The position numbers were made by a program, and so were the translations under genes. This document shows positions 1 through 5,832 of a DNA stretch of 6,373 nt, in pieces. This stretch comes from CAMYMG01 sp038259455 (GTDB taxonomy: Bacteria; Pseudomonadota; Alphaproteobacteria; Rhizobiales; Rhizobiaceae), in assembly GCA_038259455.1 (NCBI GenBank), contig JBBSOT010000305.1, forward strand, positions 1 through 6,373, written 5' to 3'. The notes below the pieces were generated by a model. It was given only the letters and a program-made list of their open reading frames with translations, had not been told where the DNA came from and did not search any database. Position 1 is the stretch's first letter; each line of letters opens with the position of its first letter.

Positions 1-536
1 CGGCGATCGCCACCACCGCGACGCCGGAATATGTTTCGGGCGTCTTCTTTACCGTGATCTTCGCGTCATGGCTGGGCTGGCTCAACGGCTCGGCGGCGAG
101 CGCCACCGGCCAGGGCATAACCTTCTACAATTTCACATTGCCGGTGATGACCATGGCGATCTACGGCATCGGCTACATCGCGCGCATGACCCGCGCCTCG
201 ATGGTCGAGGTGATGACGCAGCAATATATCCGCACTGCAAGGCTCAAGGGACTGGGCTTTTCCAGCGTCGTCATCAAGCACGCGCTGCGCAACGCGCTGA
301 TTGCGCCGTTCACGGTCATCATGCTGCAGTTTCCCTGGCTCCTGACCGGTGTCGTGATCGTCGAAGTCATGTTCCGCTACCAGGGCTTCGGCTTCACGCT
401 GGTCGAGGCGGCCGGCAACAATGACATCGACCTTTTGCTCGGCTGCTCGCTGGTGTCGGTGTTCATCGTTCTGGTGACGCAGCTGATCTCGGATGTCGGC
501 TACGCCTACCTCAATCCACGCATCAGAGTTCAGTAA
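1..536 (+). CDS. DppB-type ABC transporter permease, 5' partial
   Basis: This is the C-terminal part of an inner-membrane permease of an Opp/Dpp-type ABC importer. The frame is open from the left edge (first complete codon at 3) and gives 177 residues ending at TAA 534-536, so the start lies outside the window. The visible part begins with ATTATPEYVSGVFF, typical of the DppB/OppB loop and helix before the EAA region. The EAA cytoplasmic loop, which docks on the ATPase, is seen in the stretch around RTARLKGLGFSSVVIKHALR followed by NALIAPF. A hydrophobic helix (FPWLLTGVVIVEVMF), the Y-Q-G-F-G motif and a last helix ending in YAYLNPRIRVQ follow, which is the normal C-terminus of the family. A GTG at 54 is in frame but internal. 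Permease 2 follows after 12 bases, so the genes are surely co-transcribed. The substrate class (peptides, or other solutes carried by this family such as oligosaccharides) cannot be told from the permease alone. Confidence 0.95.
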   Translation, partial: AIATTATPEYVSGVFFTVIFASWLGWLNGSAASATGQGITFYNFTLPVMTMAIYGIGYIARMTRASMVEVMTQQYIRTARLKGLGFSSVVIKHALRNALIAPFTVIMLQFPWLLTGVVIVEVMFRYQGFGFTLVEAAGNNDIDLLLGCSLVSVFIVLVTQLISDVGYAYLNPRIRVQ

Positions 537-548
537 GGGGGCCGGGGG

Positions 549-1700
549 ATGGAATTTATCGGGGGCTTCCAGGTTTTCCTCGGCGTGCTTGTGCGCTTCT
601 GGCCGGTCTGGCTGGCGATGGCCATCGTGCTCGGCGCAAGCATTAGCTTCAAGAAACGGCTTGGCCTTTACGGCCAGCTTTTCGACACGGGCGTCGGCAT
701 TGCCGGCGTTTCCATCTGCCTGTTCTGGCTGTTCACCGCGATCTTCGCGGGAACGGTGGCGCCGTTCGATCCGCTCGGCCAGATCGTCGTGATGAAGGAT
801 GCGCTGCCTGGCGCGATCGTTCCCGACACGGATCAGGTCTATCTGTTCGGCGGCGACAAGCTGGCGCGCGACGTGTTTTCCCGCATGGTGTTCGGCAGCA
901 AGATCGTGCTGATCATCGCGCCGGCCGCGACAGCCTTTGCGCTGATGGTCGGCATCACACTCGGCCTGCCGGCCGGCTATTATGGCGGCCGCACCGATTC
1001 CGTGCTGTCGTTTCTCGCCAATCTGGTGCTGGCGTTCCCGGTGATCCTGCTTTTCTACCTGCTGGTGACGCCAGGCATCATGGACACACCGATCCCCTAT
1101 GCGCTGGCCGGGCTGTTCTTCATGTTCCCGATCATCTTCTTCACCACGCTGTTCTATACGCGCTTCAAGAACCGGCCCGACCGGCTCTACATACTGGTCG
1201 GTTTGACGCTGCTGATCGGCGGGTGGGTCTATATCGGCCTGGTGTTCAATGCCGACCCGCTCGGCATCGTGTCGATGAAGCCAAACCAGCTCAACATCTT
1301 CGTGGCCGTGGTGTTCGCGTCGAGCCCCGGGGTGTTCCGCATCGTTCGCGGCCTGGTGATGGATATCAAGACGCGCGACTATGTGGCGGCCGCGCAGACG
1401 CGCGGCGAGACGCCCTGGTACATCATGCTGTGGGAAATCCTGCCCAATGCGCGCGGACCGCTGATCGTCGACGCTTGTCTGCGCATTGGCTACACAACAA
1501 TCCTGCTCGGCACGCTGGGCTATTTCGGGCTCGGACTTGCGCCTGAAAGCCCGGACTGGGGCACCGCCATAAAGGACGCCAGCCGTTTGCTGCGCTCGTT
1601 CATCCATCCGGCCCTGCCGCCGACGATCGCGCTGATGTCGTTCGTGCTGGGGCTGAACCTGCTCGCCGACGCGCTGCGCGAACAGTCGATGAAGGATTGA
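549..1700 (+). CDS. DppC-type ABC transporter permease, enlarged
   Basis: This is the second inner-membrane permease of the importer (383 residues), partner of the upstream DppB-type protein. The ATG at 549 is preceded by AAGGGGG at 535-541, seven bases upstream, which supports this start. The family hallmark LFGGDKLARDVFSRMVFGSK (residues 99-118) corresponds to the usual 'GTDxLGRDVxSR' motif. The EAA loop is at about 278-300 (DYVAAAQTRGETPW... ILPN), and the conserved G-Y-F-G-L-G-L-A-P-ESPDWG segment is at 324-338. By eye there are hydrophobic segments near 11-31, 47-68, 118-140, 155-174, 183-204, 213-233, 310-330 and 355-376. Typical DppC/OppC proteins have about 275-305 residues. The extra length here lies in an additional N-terminal hydrophobic segment and an insertion of about 70 residues (roughly 175-245) carrying two more hydrophobic stretches. 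It therefore belongs to an enlarged subclass, not to canonical dppC. The family call is very secure; the substrate is unknown. Confidence 0.95.
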   Translation: MEFIGGFQVFLGVLVRFWPVWLAMAIVLGASISFKKRLGLYGQLFDTGVGIAGVSICLFWLFTAIFAGTVAPFDPLGQIVVMKDALPGAIVPDTDQVYLFGGDKLARDVFSRMVFGSKIVLIIAPAATAFALMVGITLGLPAGYYGGRTDSVLSFLANLVLAFPVILLFYLLVTPGIMDTPIPYALAGLFFMFPIIFFTTLFYTRFKNRPDRLYILVGLTLLIGGWVYIGLVFNADPLGIVSMKPNQLNIFVAVVFASSPGVFRIVRGLVMDIKTRDYVAAAQTRGETPWYIMLWEILPNARGPLIVDACLRIGYTTILLGTLGYFGLGLAPESPDWGTAIKDASRLLRSFIHPALPPTIALMSFVLGLNLLADALREQSMKD

Positions 1701-1813
1701 TGATGGGAGCGGCGACACCCCCCTCGGTCCTGCCGGACATCTTCCCCAAAAGGGGGAAGACCGGCAGCTTCCGCGCCGCATCCGCTTCACATATGTCCCG
1801 GAGAGAGCCATGA
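1700..1813 (+). other. Short open frame linking permease 2 to the ATPase gene
   Basis: A 37-codon open frame starts at ATG 1700-1702 (a second ATG is at 1703). The first base of that ATG is the last base of the permease 2 stop (TGATG). The frame runs through the palindromic repeat and ends at TGA 1811-1813, overlapping the ATPase start (ATGA). The would-be peptide (MMGAATPPSVLPDIFPKRGK...) is basic and proline-rich and resembles no family I know. Most of it is encoded by the repeat. A functional protein is unlikely. The double overlap could, however, let ribosomes finishing permease 2 continue through the spacer and re-initiate at the ATPase. A 37-codon frame in GC-rich DNA can also arise by chance. 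Confidence 0.25.
1730..1767. repeat. Intergenic palindromic element with 15-bp stem
   Basis: The arms CTGCCGG (1730-1736) plus TCTTCCCC (1740-1747) pair exactly with GGGGAAGA (1753-1760) plus CCGGCAG (1761-1767). This gives a 15-bp stem with a three-base ACA bulge on the left arm and a five-base loop. The flanks (CGACACCCCCCTCGGTC on the left, CTTCCGC on the right) resemble the edges of a palindrome family I recall as frequent between genes in Mesorhizobium; that recognition is from memory and was not searched. It lies between permease 2 and the ATPase. As RNA it would form a strong hairpin inside the operon transcript and could stabilise the upstream mRNA or reduce expression of the ATPase relative to the permeases. 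There is no T-run after the stem, so it is not a standard intrinsic terminator. Confidence 0.75.
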
Positions 1814-4251
1814 ACGAAGTCGTCCAAGCCTCTGCCACGCAGGCTGCCGAACCGATCATCGAAATCGAAAACCTGTCGATCTCCTTCTTCACCAGAAGTG
1901 GCGAGATCCCGGCGGTGATGGATTTCTCCTGCACGGTGATGCCCGGAGAAGCCATGGGCATCGTGGGCGAGTCCGGCTGTGGCAAGTCGACCGTGTCGCT
2001 TGGCATCATGCGCGACCTGTCGAATATCGGGAAGATCGTCGGCGGACGCATCAAGTTCCAGGGCAAGGACATGGGCGACCTGTCCGAGGAGGAACTGAGG
2101 CAGATCCGCGGCAACAAGATCGCCATGATCTACCAGGAGCCGATGGCCAGCCTGAACCCGGCCATGAAGGTCGGCCAGCAGCTGATGGAAGTGCCGATCA
2201 TCCACGAGAAGGTGTCGAAGGCCGAAGCCTACAAGCGGGCACTGGAAACGGTGCGTGCGGTGAAGCTGCCCGACCCCGAGCGGATGATGAAGTCGTTTCC
2301 GCACCAGCTTTCGGGCGGTCAGCAGCAGCGCATCGTGATTGCCATGGCGCTGCTGTCGAAGCCGGCGCTGCTCTTGCTCGACGAGCCGACGACGGCGCTC
2401 GACGTGACGGTGGAGGCGGGCATCGTCGAACTGGTGAAGGGGCTCGGCAAGGAATTCGGCACATCCATGATCTTCGTGTCGCACAATCTCGGCCTGATCC
2501 TGGAGACCTGCGACCGCATTACCGTGATGTATTCGGGCGAGGCGGTCGAGACCGGCAAGATCAAGGACGTGTTCGACAGGATGCGGCATCCCTATACGCA
2601 GGGGCTGTTTCGGTCGATCCCGCTGCCCGGCGCCGACAAGAACTCGCGTCCGCTGATCGCCATTCCCGGCCAGTTGCCGCTGCCGCATGAGCGGCCAAAG
2701 GGCTGCAATTTCGGCCCGCGCTGCCAGCACTTCGTCGAGGGTGTCTGCGATGCCGCCGAGATTCCGATGATCGCGGTCGATGGGCATGACGGGCATTACA
2801 GCCGGTGCGTCCGGTTCAACGAGATCGACTGGGCCGCAATGCCGGAGAGCGCCAAGGAAAAGAAGGAGCCTGTGGTTCCAGGGGCGCCGGTGCTGCAGAT
2901 CGAGGATTTGCGGAAGTACTACAAGGTTTCGGCCAACGAGATCTTCGGCGGCGCCGAACCGCGTACCGTCAAGGCAAACGAGACGATCAGCTTTACGGCG
3001 CGCGAATCCGAGACGGTGGCCATCGTCGGCGAATCCGGCTGCGGAAAATCGACCCTGGCCAAGGTGCTGCTGGGGCTCGAAACGGCGTCGTCAGGTACTG
3101 TCAAACTCGACAATTTGGATATCCAATCGACCAGCGTGGAGGACCGCGACGTCAAGACGGTAGCGTCCATACAGATGGTGTTCCAGAACCCGTTCGACAC
3201 GCTTAACCCCAGCCATTCGGTCGGGTCGCAGATCATCCGGACGCTGGAAAAGTTCAATATCGGCAACAATGTCGCCGAGCGCCGCGAGCGCATGCTGCAA
3301 CTGCTCGACCTGGTGAAGCTGCCGCGTGCCTTCGAGACGCGGATGCCGCGCCAGCTTTCGGGCGGACAGAAGCAGCGCATCGGCGTGGCGCGCGCCTTTG
3401 CCGGCAACGCCAAGGTGGTGGTAGCCGACGAACCGGTGTCAGCGCTCGATGTCTCGGTGCAGGCGGCCGTGACCGAACTGTTGATGGACATTCAGCGCGT
3501 CAACAAGACGACGATGCTGTTCATCAGCCACGACCTCTCGGTGGTGCGCTATATCGCCGACCGTGTGGTGGTGATGTATCTCGGCTACATCGTGGAGCAG
3601 GGCACGACCGACCAGATTTTCGCCCCGCCCTACCATCCCTACACGGAGGCGCTGCTGTCGGCGATCCCGATCGCGGACACCTCCGTGGTCAAGAAGCACA
3701 TCGTGCTGGAGGGCGACATCCCTTCGGCCATGAACCCGCCGTCGGGCTGCCCTTTCCAGACGCGCTGCAGCTACAAGAAACTGGTGCCCGGCAATCGTTG
3801 CGAGACGGAGGTGCCGCCGGTCAAGGACCTTGGCAACGGCCACAAGAGCCTGTGCTGGCTCGACGACGATGTTCTGGACAAGATGGAGCCGGTGATCAGT
3901 TTCGCTAAGGACAAGGAAGCCTCGACAGACGATGCGCCGCACGGCAGCGGGCCAGGCTTTGCCGGCACGCCGCCGCAGCGTCCGGATGGCAAGCTGGCAG
4001 GCCCGGAAGCCGGAAGGTTGGCGGGAGCGGTCGAGCAGACCGAGTCCGAAGGCGAAGCACGGGAGGCGGAGGCGCGCGACAGTGCGGCGCCAGCCAAAAC
4101 TTTCGCTGACGGGCCGGCATCCCAACCGCTGTCGCCGCAGGAAGTCGGAGACGGGCGGCAGGCGCTGGACAAGAATGCGCCGTCGGCTTTCGAGCCGGAC
4201 CAGGATGAAGCGGAAAGTTCTAGCAGCAAGGCCGGCAAGAAGGGCGACTGA
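1810..4251 (+). CDS. Fused double ATPase of Opp/Dpp-type ABC importer
   Basis: This 813-residue protein carries both ATP-binding subunits (DppD- and DppF-like) in one chain and powers the importer at the inner face of the membrane. NBD1 has Walker A GESGCGKST at 53-61, Q-loop Q109, signature LSGGQ 167-171, Walker B LLLLDEP 187-193 and switch His225. NBD2 has GESGCGKST 407-415, Q459, LSGGQ 516-520, VVVADEP 536-542 and His574. All ATPase motifs are intact in both halves. Each NBD is followed by an oligopeptide-ABC C-terminal domain with four cysteines (C299, C305, C313, C333 and C647, C653, C664, C682), a pattern linked to an iron-sulfur cluster in some DppD structures. Residues ~690-813 form an extra acidic tail rich in Ala, Glu, Pro, Gly and Ser, with no recognisable domain. 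The start ATG has GGAGAG at 1800-1805. Fused ATPases such as YejF are usually ~530-620 residues, so this one is long. It lies 109 bases after permease 2 and serves as its motor. Confidence 0.95.
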   Translation: MNEVVQASATQAAEPIIEIENLSISFFTRSGEIPAVMDFSCTVMPGEAMGIVGESGCGKSTVSLGIMRDLSNIGKIVGGRIKFQGKDMGDLSEEELRQIRGNKIAMIYQEPMASLNPAMKVGQQLMEVPIIHEKVSKAEAYKRALETVRAVKLPDPERMMKSFPHQLSGGQQQRIVIAMALLSKPALLLLDEPTTALDVTVEAGIVELVKGLGKEFGTSMIFVSHNLGLILETCDRITVMYSGEAVETGKIKDVFDRMRHPYTQGLFRSIPLPGADKNSRPLIAIPGQLPLPHERPKGCNFGPRCQHFVEGVCDAAEIPMIAVDGHDGHYSRCVRFNEIDWAAMPESAKEKKEPVVPGAPVLQIEDLRKYYKVSANEIFGGAEPRTVKANETISFTARESETVAIVGESGCGKSTLAKVLLGLETASSGTVKLDNLDIQSTSVEDRDVKTVASIQMVFQNPFDTLNPSHSVGSQIIRTLEKFNIGNNVAERRERMLQLLDLVKLPRAFETRMPRQLSGGQKQRIGVARAFAGNAKVVVADEPVSALDVSVQAAVTELLMDIQRVNKTTMLFISHDLSVVRYIADRVVVMYLGYIVEQGTTDQIFAPPYHPYTEALLSAIPIADTSVVKKHIVLEGDIPSAMNPPSGCPFQTRCSYKKLVPGNRCETEVPPVKDLGNGHKSLCWLDDDVLDKMEPVISFAKDKEASTDDAPHGSGPGFAGTPPQRPDGKLAGPEAGRLAGAVEQTESEGEAREAEARDSAAPAKTFADGPASQPLSPQEVGDGRQALDKNAPSAFEPDQDEAESSSSKAGKKGD

Positions 4252-4298
4252 GCCGTTGCCTCCAGGCATCAAATAATCGCGACAAGTCGACCCTGCAG

Positions 4299-4323
4299 GG
4301 AACGTCAAGGCGCCTGCGGGGTT
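4299..4323 (+). promoter_or_regulatory. Putative EcfG/RpoE2 general-stress promoter
   Basis: GGAAC at 4299-4303 is followed by exactly 18 bases and TT at 4322-4323. This fits the alphaproteobacterial general-stress sigma factor pattern (GGAAC-N18/19-TT for Sinorhizobium RpoE2; close to GGAAC-N16-CGTT for EcfG, here GGTT). A transcript starting near 4330 would leave a leader of about 30 bases before the GTG at 4361, with the ribosome-binding site AGGAG at 4348-4352. The downstream gene encodes a general-stress-type protein, which supports the assignment. The -35 overlaps the end of the palindrome CCCTGCAGGG (4291-4300). No clear intrinsic terminator for the ABC operon is seen in 4252-4298, so read-through from upstream is possible. 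Confidence 0.65.
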
Positions 4324-4360
4324 ACTCCTGCCCAGAACCAACCGAGCAGGAGATGCGCCC

Positions 4361-4849
4361 GTGACCAACCATGAGAATGAAGAGCAGCTATACGATGTCA
4401 TCAAGGACCTGGACATCTGCATGATGACCACGGTTGAGGCGAACGGCCGGCTGCTCACCCGCCCAATGGCCAACCAGGAAGCCGAAGAGAACGGCGACAT
4501 CTGGTTTTTTACGCACCATGACGGATCGGTGGTCAAGAACCTTGCGTCAAACCCTCAGATCAGCCTCGGCTATTCCAACGCCAGCGGACGCCACGCCGTG
4601 CTTTCGGGTACCGGCAAGGAGGTTCGCGACCGCGCGCAGATCGAAGAGCGGTGGACCGAGGACCTGGAAGCATGGTTCCCGGAAGGCAAGGATGATCCGA
4701 ACCTGACCCTGGTCAAGGTAGTGCCCGAACGCGGCGAGTTCTGGGACGGCGGATCATCGACGATCGTGTCGGCTATCGGTTACCTGCGTACAAAGCTGAC
4801 CGGCGCCAACGCCGACGACATGATCGATCACGCGAAGGTCAAGCTCTAG
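4361..4849 (+). CDS. PNPOx-like FMN-binding general stress protein
   Basis: This is a 162-residue cytoplasmic protein of the pyridoxamine 5'-phosphate oxidase-like split-barrel family, general stress protein 26 type. Members bind FMN or related flavins, and the physiological reaction is usually unknown. Visible features are the first barrel strand with LLTRPM at 31-36, DIWFFTHHDGSVVKNL at 46-61 (flavin phosphate contact region in the family), PQISLGYSN at 65-73, SGTGKEVRDR at 82-91, the tryptophans W98, W105 and W128, and a C-terminal GYLRTKLTG (140-148). The length matches stand-alone members, which are shorter than PdxH (~220), and the C-terminal substrate motifs of true PdxH are absent. 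GTG 4361 is the start: AGGAG at 4348-4352 lies eight bases upstream, and the ATGs at 4353 and 4371 are out of frame. It is probably monocistronic, transcribed from the stress promoter at 4299-4323, and converges with the minus-strand lipoprotein gene 82 bases downstream. Confidence 0.9.
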   Translation: MTNHENEEQLYDVIKDLDICMMTTVEANGRLLTRPMANQEAEENGDIWFFTHHDGSVVKNLASNPQISLGYSNASGRHAVLSGTGKEVRDRAQIEERWTEDLEAWFPEGKDDPNLTLVKVVPERGEFWDGGSSTIVSAIGYLRTKLTGANADDMIDHAKVKL

Positions 4850-4873
4850 ACACCTGACACTGTCTCAACGGTT

Positions 4874-4905
4874 GAAAGGCGACGGCTGCAGGTCAGTCGC
4901 CCTTC
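4874..4905. terminator. Possible bidirectional terminator hairpin
   Basis: GAAAGGCGAC (4874-4883) pairs with GTCGCCCTTC (4896-4905) as a 10-bp stem with one A-C mismatch and a 12-base loop. It sits in the 82-base gap between the convergent stress-protein and transglycosylase genes, where a shared terminator is expected. No T-run follows on either strand, and an alternative pairing (ACGGC 4883-4887 with GCCGT further right) competes with it. Termination is therefore inferred mainly from position. Confidence 0.35.
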
Positions 4906-4931
4906 GCCGTTCATTCGAGAGTCAATTGGCG

Positions 4932-5525
4932 TCAGCTGTTGCACTGCCGCATCTGGGCCTGATAGTCGCGCGCCATGGCGTCGGTGGACCGGGCATATTT
5001 GCGAATGCCTGGATTGTTCTGCCAGTCGCCGCGCTTGTAGCCGCCCCAGCCATAATAGTAGGCGAGGTAGAGATTGTAGGTGTCGTTCTTGGGGATGCCG
5101 AGCGTATCGGCCGACTTGGAATGGTACCAGCCGACGAAATCGACAGCGTCAGTAAAGGAGGTGCGGCGCGCGCCACGGTTGCCGGTCTCCTTCTGATACT
5201 GCGCCCAGGTGCCATCGAGTGCCTGTGAATAGCCATAGGCGGTCGACGGCCTCTTCCAGGGAATGAAGCCGAGAAGCTTGGTGCGCGGTGGCTTCGCGTC
5301 ACTTCGGAAGCCGGATTCCTTGCGCAGCGTGGCCATGAGTACCGGCACGGGAACGCCGTATTTGCGCTCGGAGCGGGCTGCCTCGGACTGCCAGTTGGTC
5401 AGCCAGCCTTCGCGCTGTTCGAACACGGCGCAGATATTGTTGATGTTTTGGGGAGCGGTCGCGCAGGCGGAAAGCGCCAGCAAGGCCAGAACTGCTAAGA
5501 CTCGATTAAAACGCAACGCAAACAT
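4932..5525 (-). CDS. Lipoprotein with lysozyme-like transglycosylase (SLT) domain
   Basis: This is a 197-residue exported lipoprotein, probably a lytic transglycosylase that cleaves peptidoglycan glycan strands. The N-terminus has R5 and R8, a hydrophobic stretch and the lipobox LSAC at 18-21, predicting lipidation at C21. The lysozyme-like domain follows: YGVPVPVLMATLRKESGFRS (56-75) contains the likely catalytic glutamate E70 in the family's 'xKESGF' context. AYGYSQ (96-101) takes the place of the usual G-x-x-Q motif, and the aromatic NLYLAYYYGWGGY (151-163) matches the SLT 'AYN/YxG' segment. C32 and C195 could form a disulfide in the periplasm. The ATG at 5525 gives a complete signal sequence, but the ribosome-binding site in front of it is poor; the ATG 11 bases upstream is out of frame. 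The small exported-protein gene lies 136 bases upstream on the same strand. The fold and export are secure; enzymatic activity is inferred. Confidence 0.88.
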   Translation of the reverse strand: MFALRFNRVLAVLALLALSACATAPQNINNICAVFEQREGWLTNWQSEAARSERKYGVPVPVLMATLRKESGFRSDAKPPRTKLLGFIPWKRPSTAYGYSQALDGTWAQYQKETGNRGARRTSFTDAVDFVGWYHSKSADTLGIPKNDTYNLYLAYYYGWGGYKRGDWQNNPGIRKYARSTDAMARDYQAQMRQCNS

Positions 5526-5569
5526 AACCAGTTCATAGCCACAAAAGTTAAATGGATTCTTTCACGGCC

Positions 5570-5598
5570 TGTTAACCGTCGACTTGACGTAAAGTCAA
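5570..5598 (-). promoter_or_regulatory. Candidate promoter/operator upstream of the lipoprotein gene
   Basis: A perfect inverted repeat TTGAC-GTAAA-GTCAA occupies 5584-5598. On the minus strand its outer arm reads TTGACT (5598-5593), a good sigma-70 -35 box. Seventeen bases further lies TTAACA (5575-5570), a weak -10. The position, about 45-70 bases before the ATG at 5525, is plausible for a promoter. The symmetric TTGAC/GTCAA arms could also be a regulator site overlapping the -35. The match is short and the -10 poor. Confidence 0.35.
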
Positions 5599-5661
5599 CC
5601 AAAGCGCGCCAACGCTGTGATCTGTTGGTTACCCTGCTGCGAGGGGAAAACTAGCTGTGCT

Positions 5662-5832
5662 TCAGGAAACGGCGTCTTCCTGCTTCTTGCGTTCACAGCC
5701 ATGGCCACTTTGCGGCGGCGGACAGTTATCACCGGAACATTCTTCTGCCTGCGCGGTCGAATTTACCAAACCCGGCAACGACGGCATGCACGACAGGCCT
5801 ACCGCGAGCGCTAACGACAGCAAGATGCGCAT
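5662..5832 (-). CDS. Small exported cysteine-containing protein, 56 residues
   Basis: The minus strand reads ATG at 5832-5830 through TGA at 5664-5662. It is preceded by AAGGGAGAG (plus positions 5847-5839), whose GGGAG core is eight bases from the ATG, one of the best ribosome-binding sites in the window. The product begins MRILLSLALAVGLSC, a typical signal-peptide start with one arginine and a hydrophobic core, and reaches the signal peptidase I type motif A-Q-A at 27-29. The predicted mature part is only 27 residues. It opens with EECSGDNCPPPQSGHGCER, has three cysteines (C32, C37, C46) and a Pro-Pro-Pro run, and has a charged end (KKQED). There is no lipobox at C15. I do not recognise a named family. 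It resembles small periplasmic or secreted proteins of rhizobia known only as hypotheticals. Signal peptide, ribosome-binding site and codon use together make it a credible gene. Its function is unknown; metal binding or a disulfide-linked peptide are guesses. Confidence 0.7.
   Translation of the reverse strand: MRILLSLALAVGLSCMPSLPGLVNSTAQAEECSGDNCPPPQSGHGCERKKQEDAVS

Noticed and set aside
66..2126. 686-codon open frame on the minus strand opposite the two permeases and the ATPase start
   Set aside because: It is antisense to well-supported genes. The product is rich in His, Arg, Gln and Asp with no domain, the usual mirror of GC-rich codons, and it crosses gene boundaries and the palindrome.
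4264..4288. Possible terminator for the ABC operon (TGCC-TCCA-GGCA and CGAC-AA-GTCG)
   Set aside because: The stems are only four pairs with no T-run, too weak to call.
4353..4364. Mini-ORF ATG CGC CCG TGA overlapping the GTG start of the stress gene
   Set aside because: Its ATG directly abuts AGGAG with no spacing, so initiation there is not plausible.
3439..4536. 365-codon minus-strand open frame opposite the ATPase C-terminus and stress gene
   Set aside because: It is low-complexity Arg/His-rich antisense shadow, and it covers the stress promoter and two real genes on the other strand.
5609..5628. Inverted repeat CCAAC...GTTGG between the two minus-strand genes
   Set aside because: It is a five-pair stem with a 10-base loop and no T-run, insufficient for a terminator call.
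5732..5757. GGAAC in the plus strand as a second stress promoter
   Set aside because: There is no TT at the required spacing, and it lies inside the small exported-protein gene.
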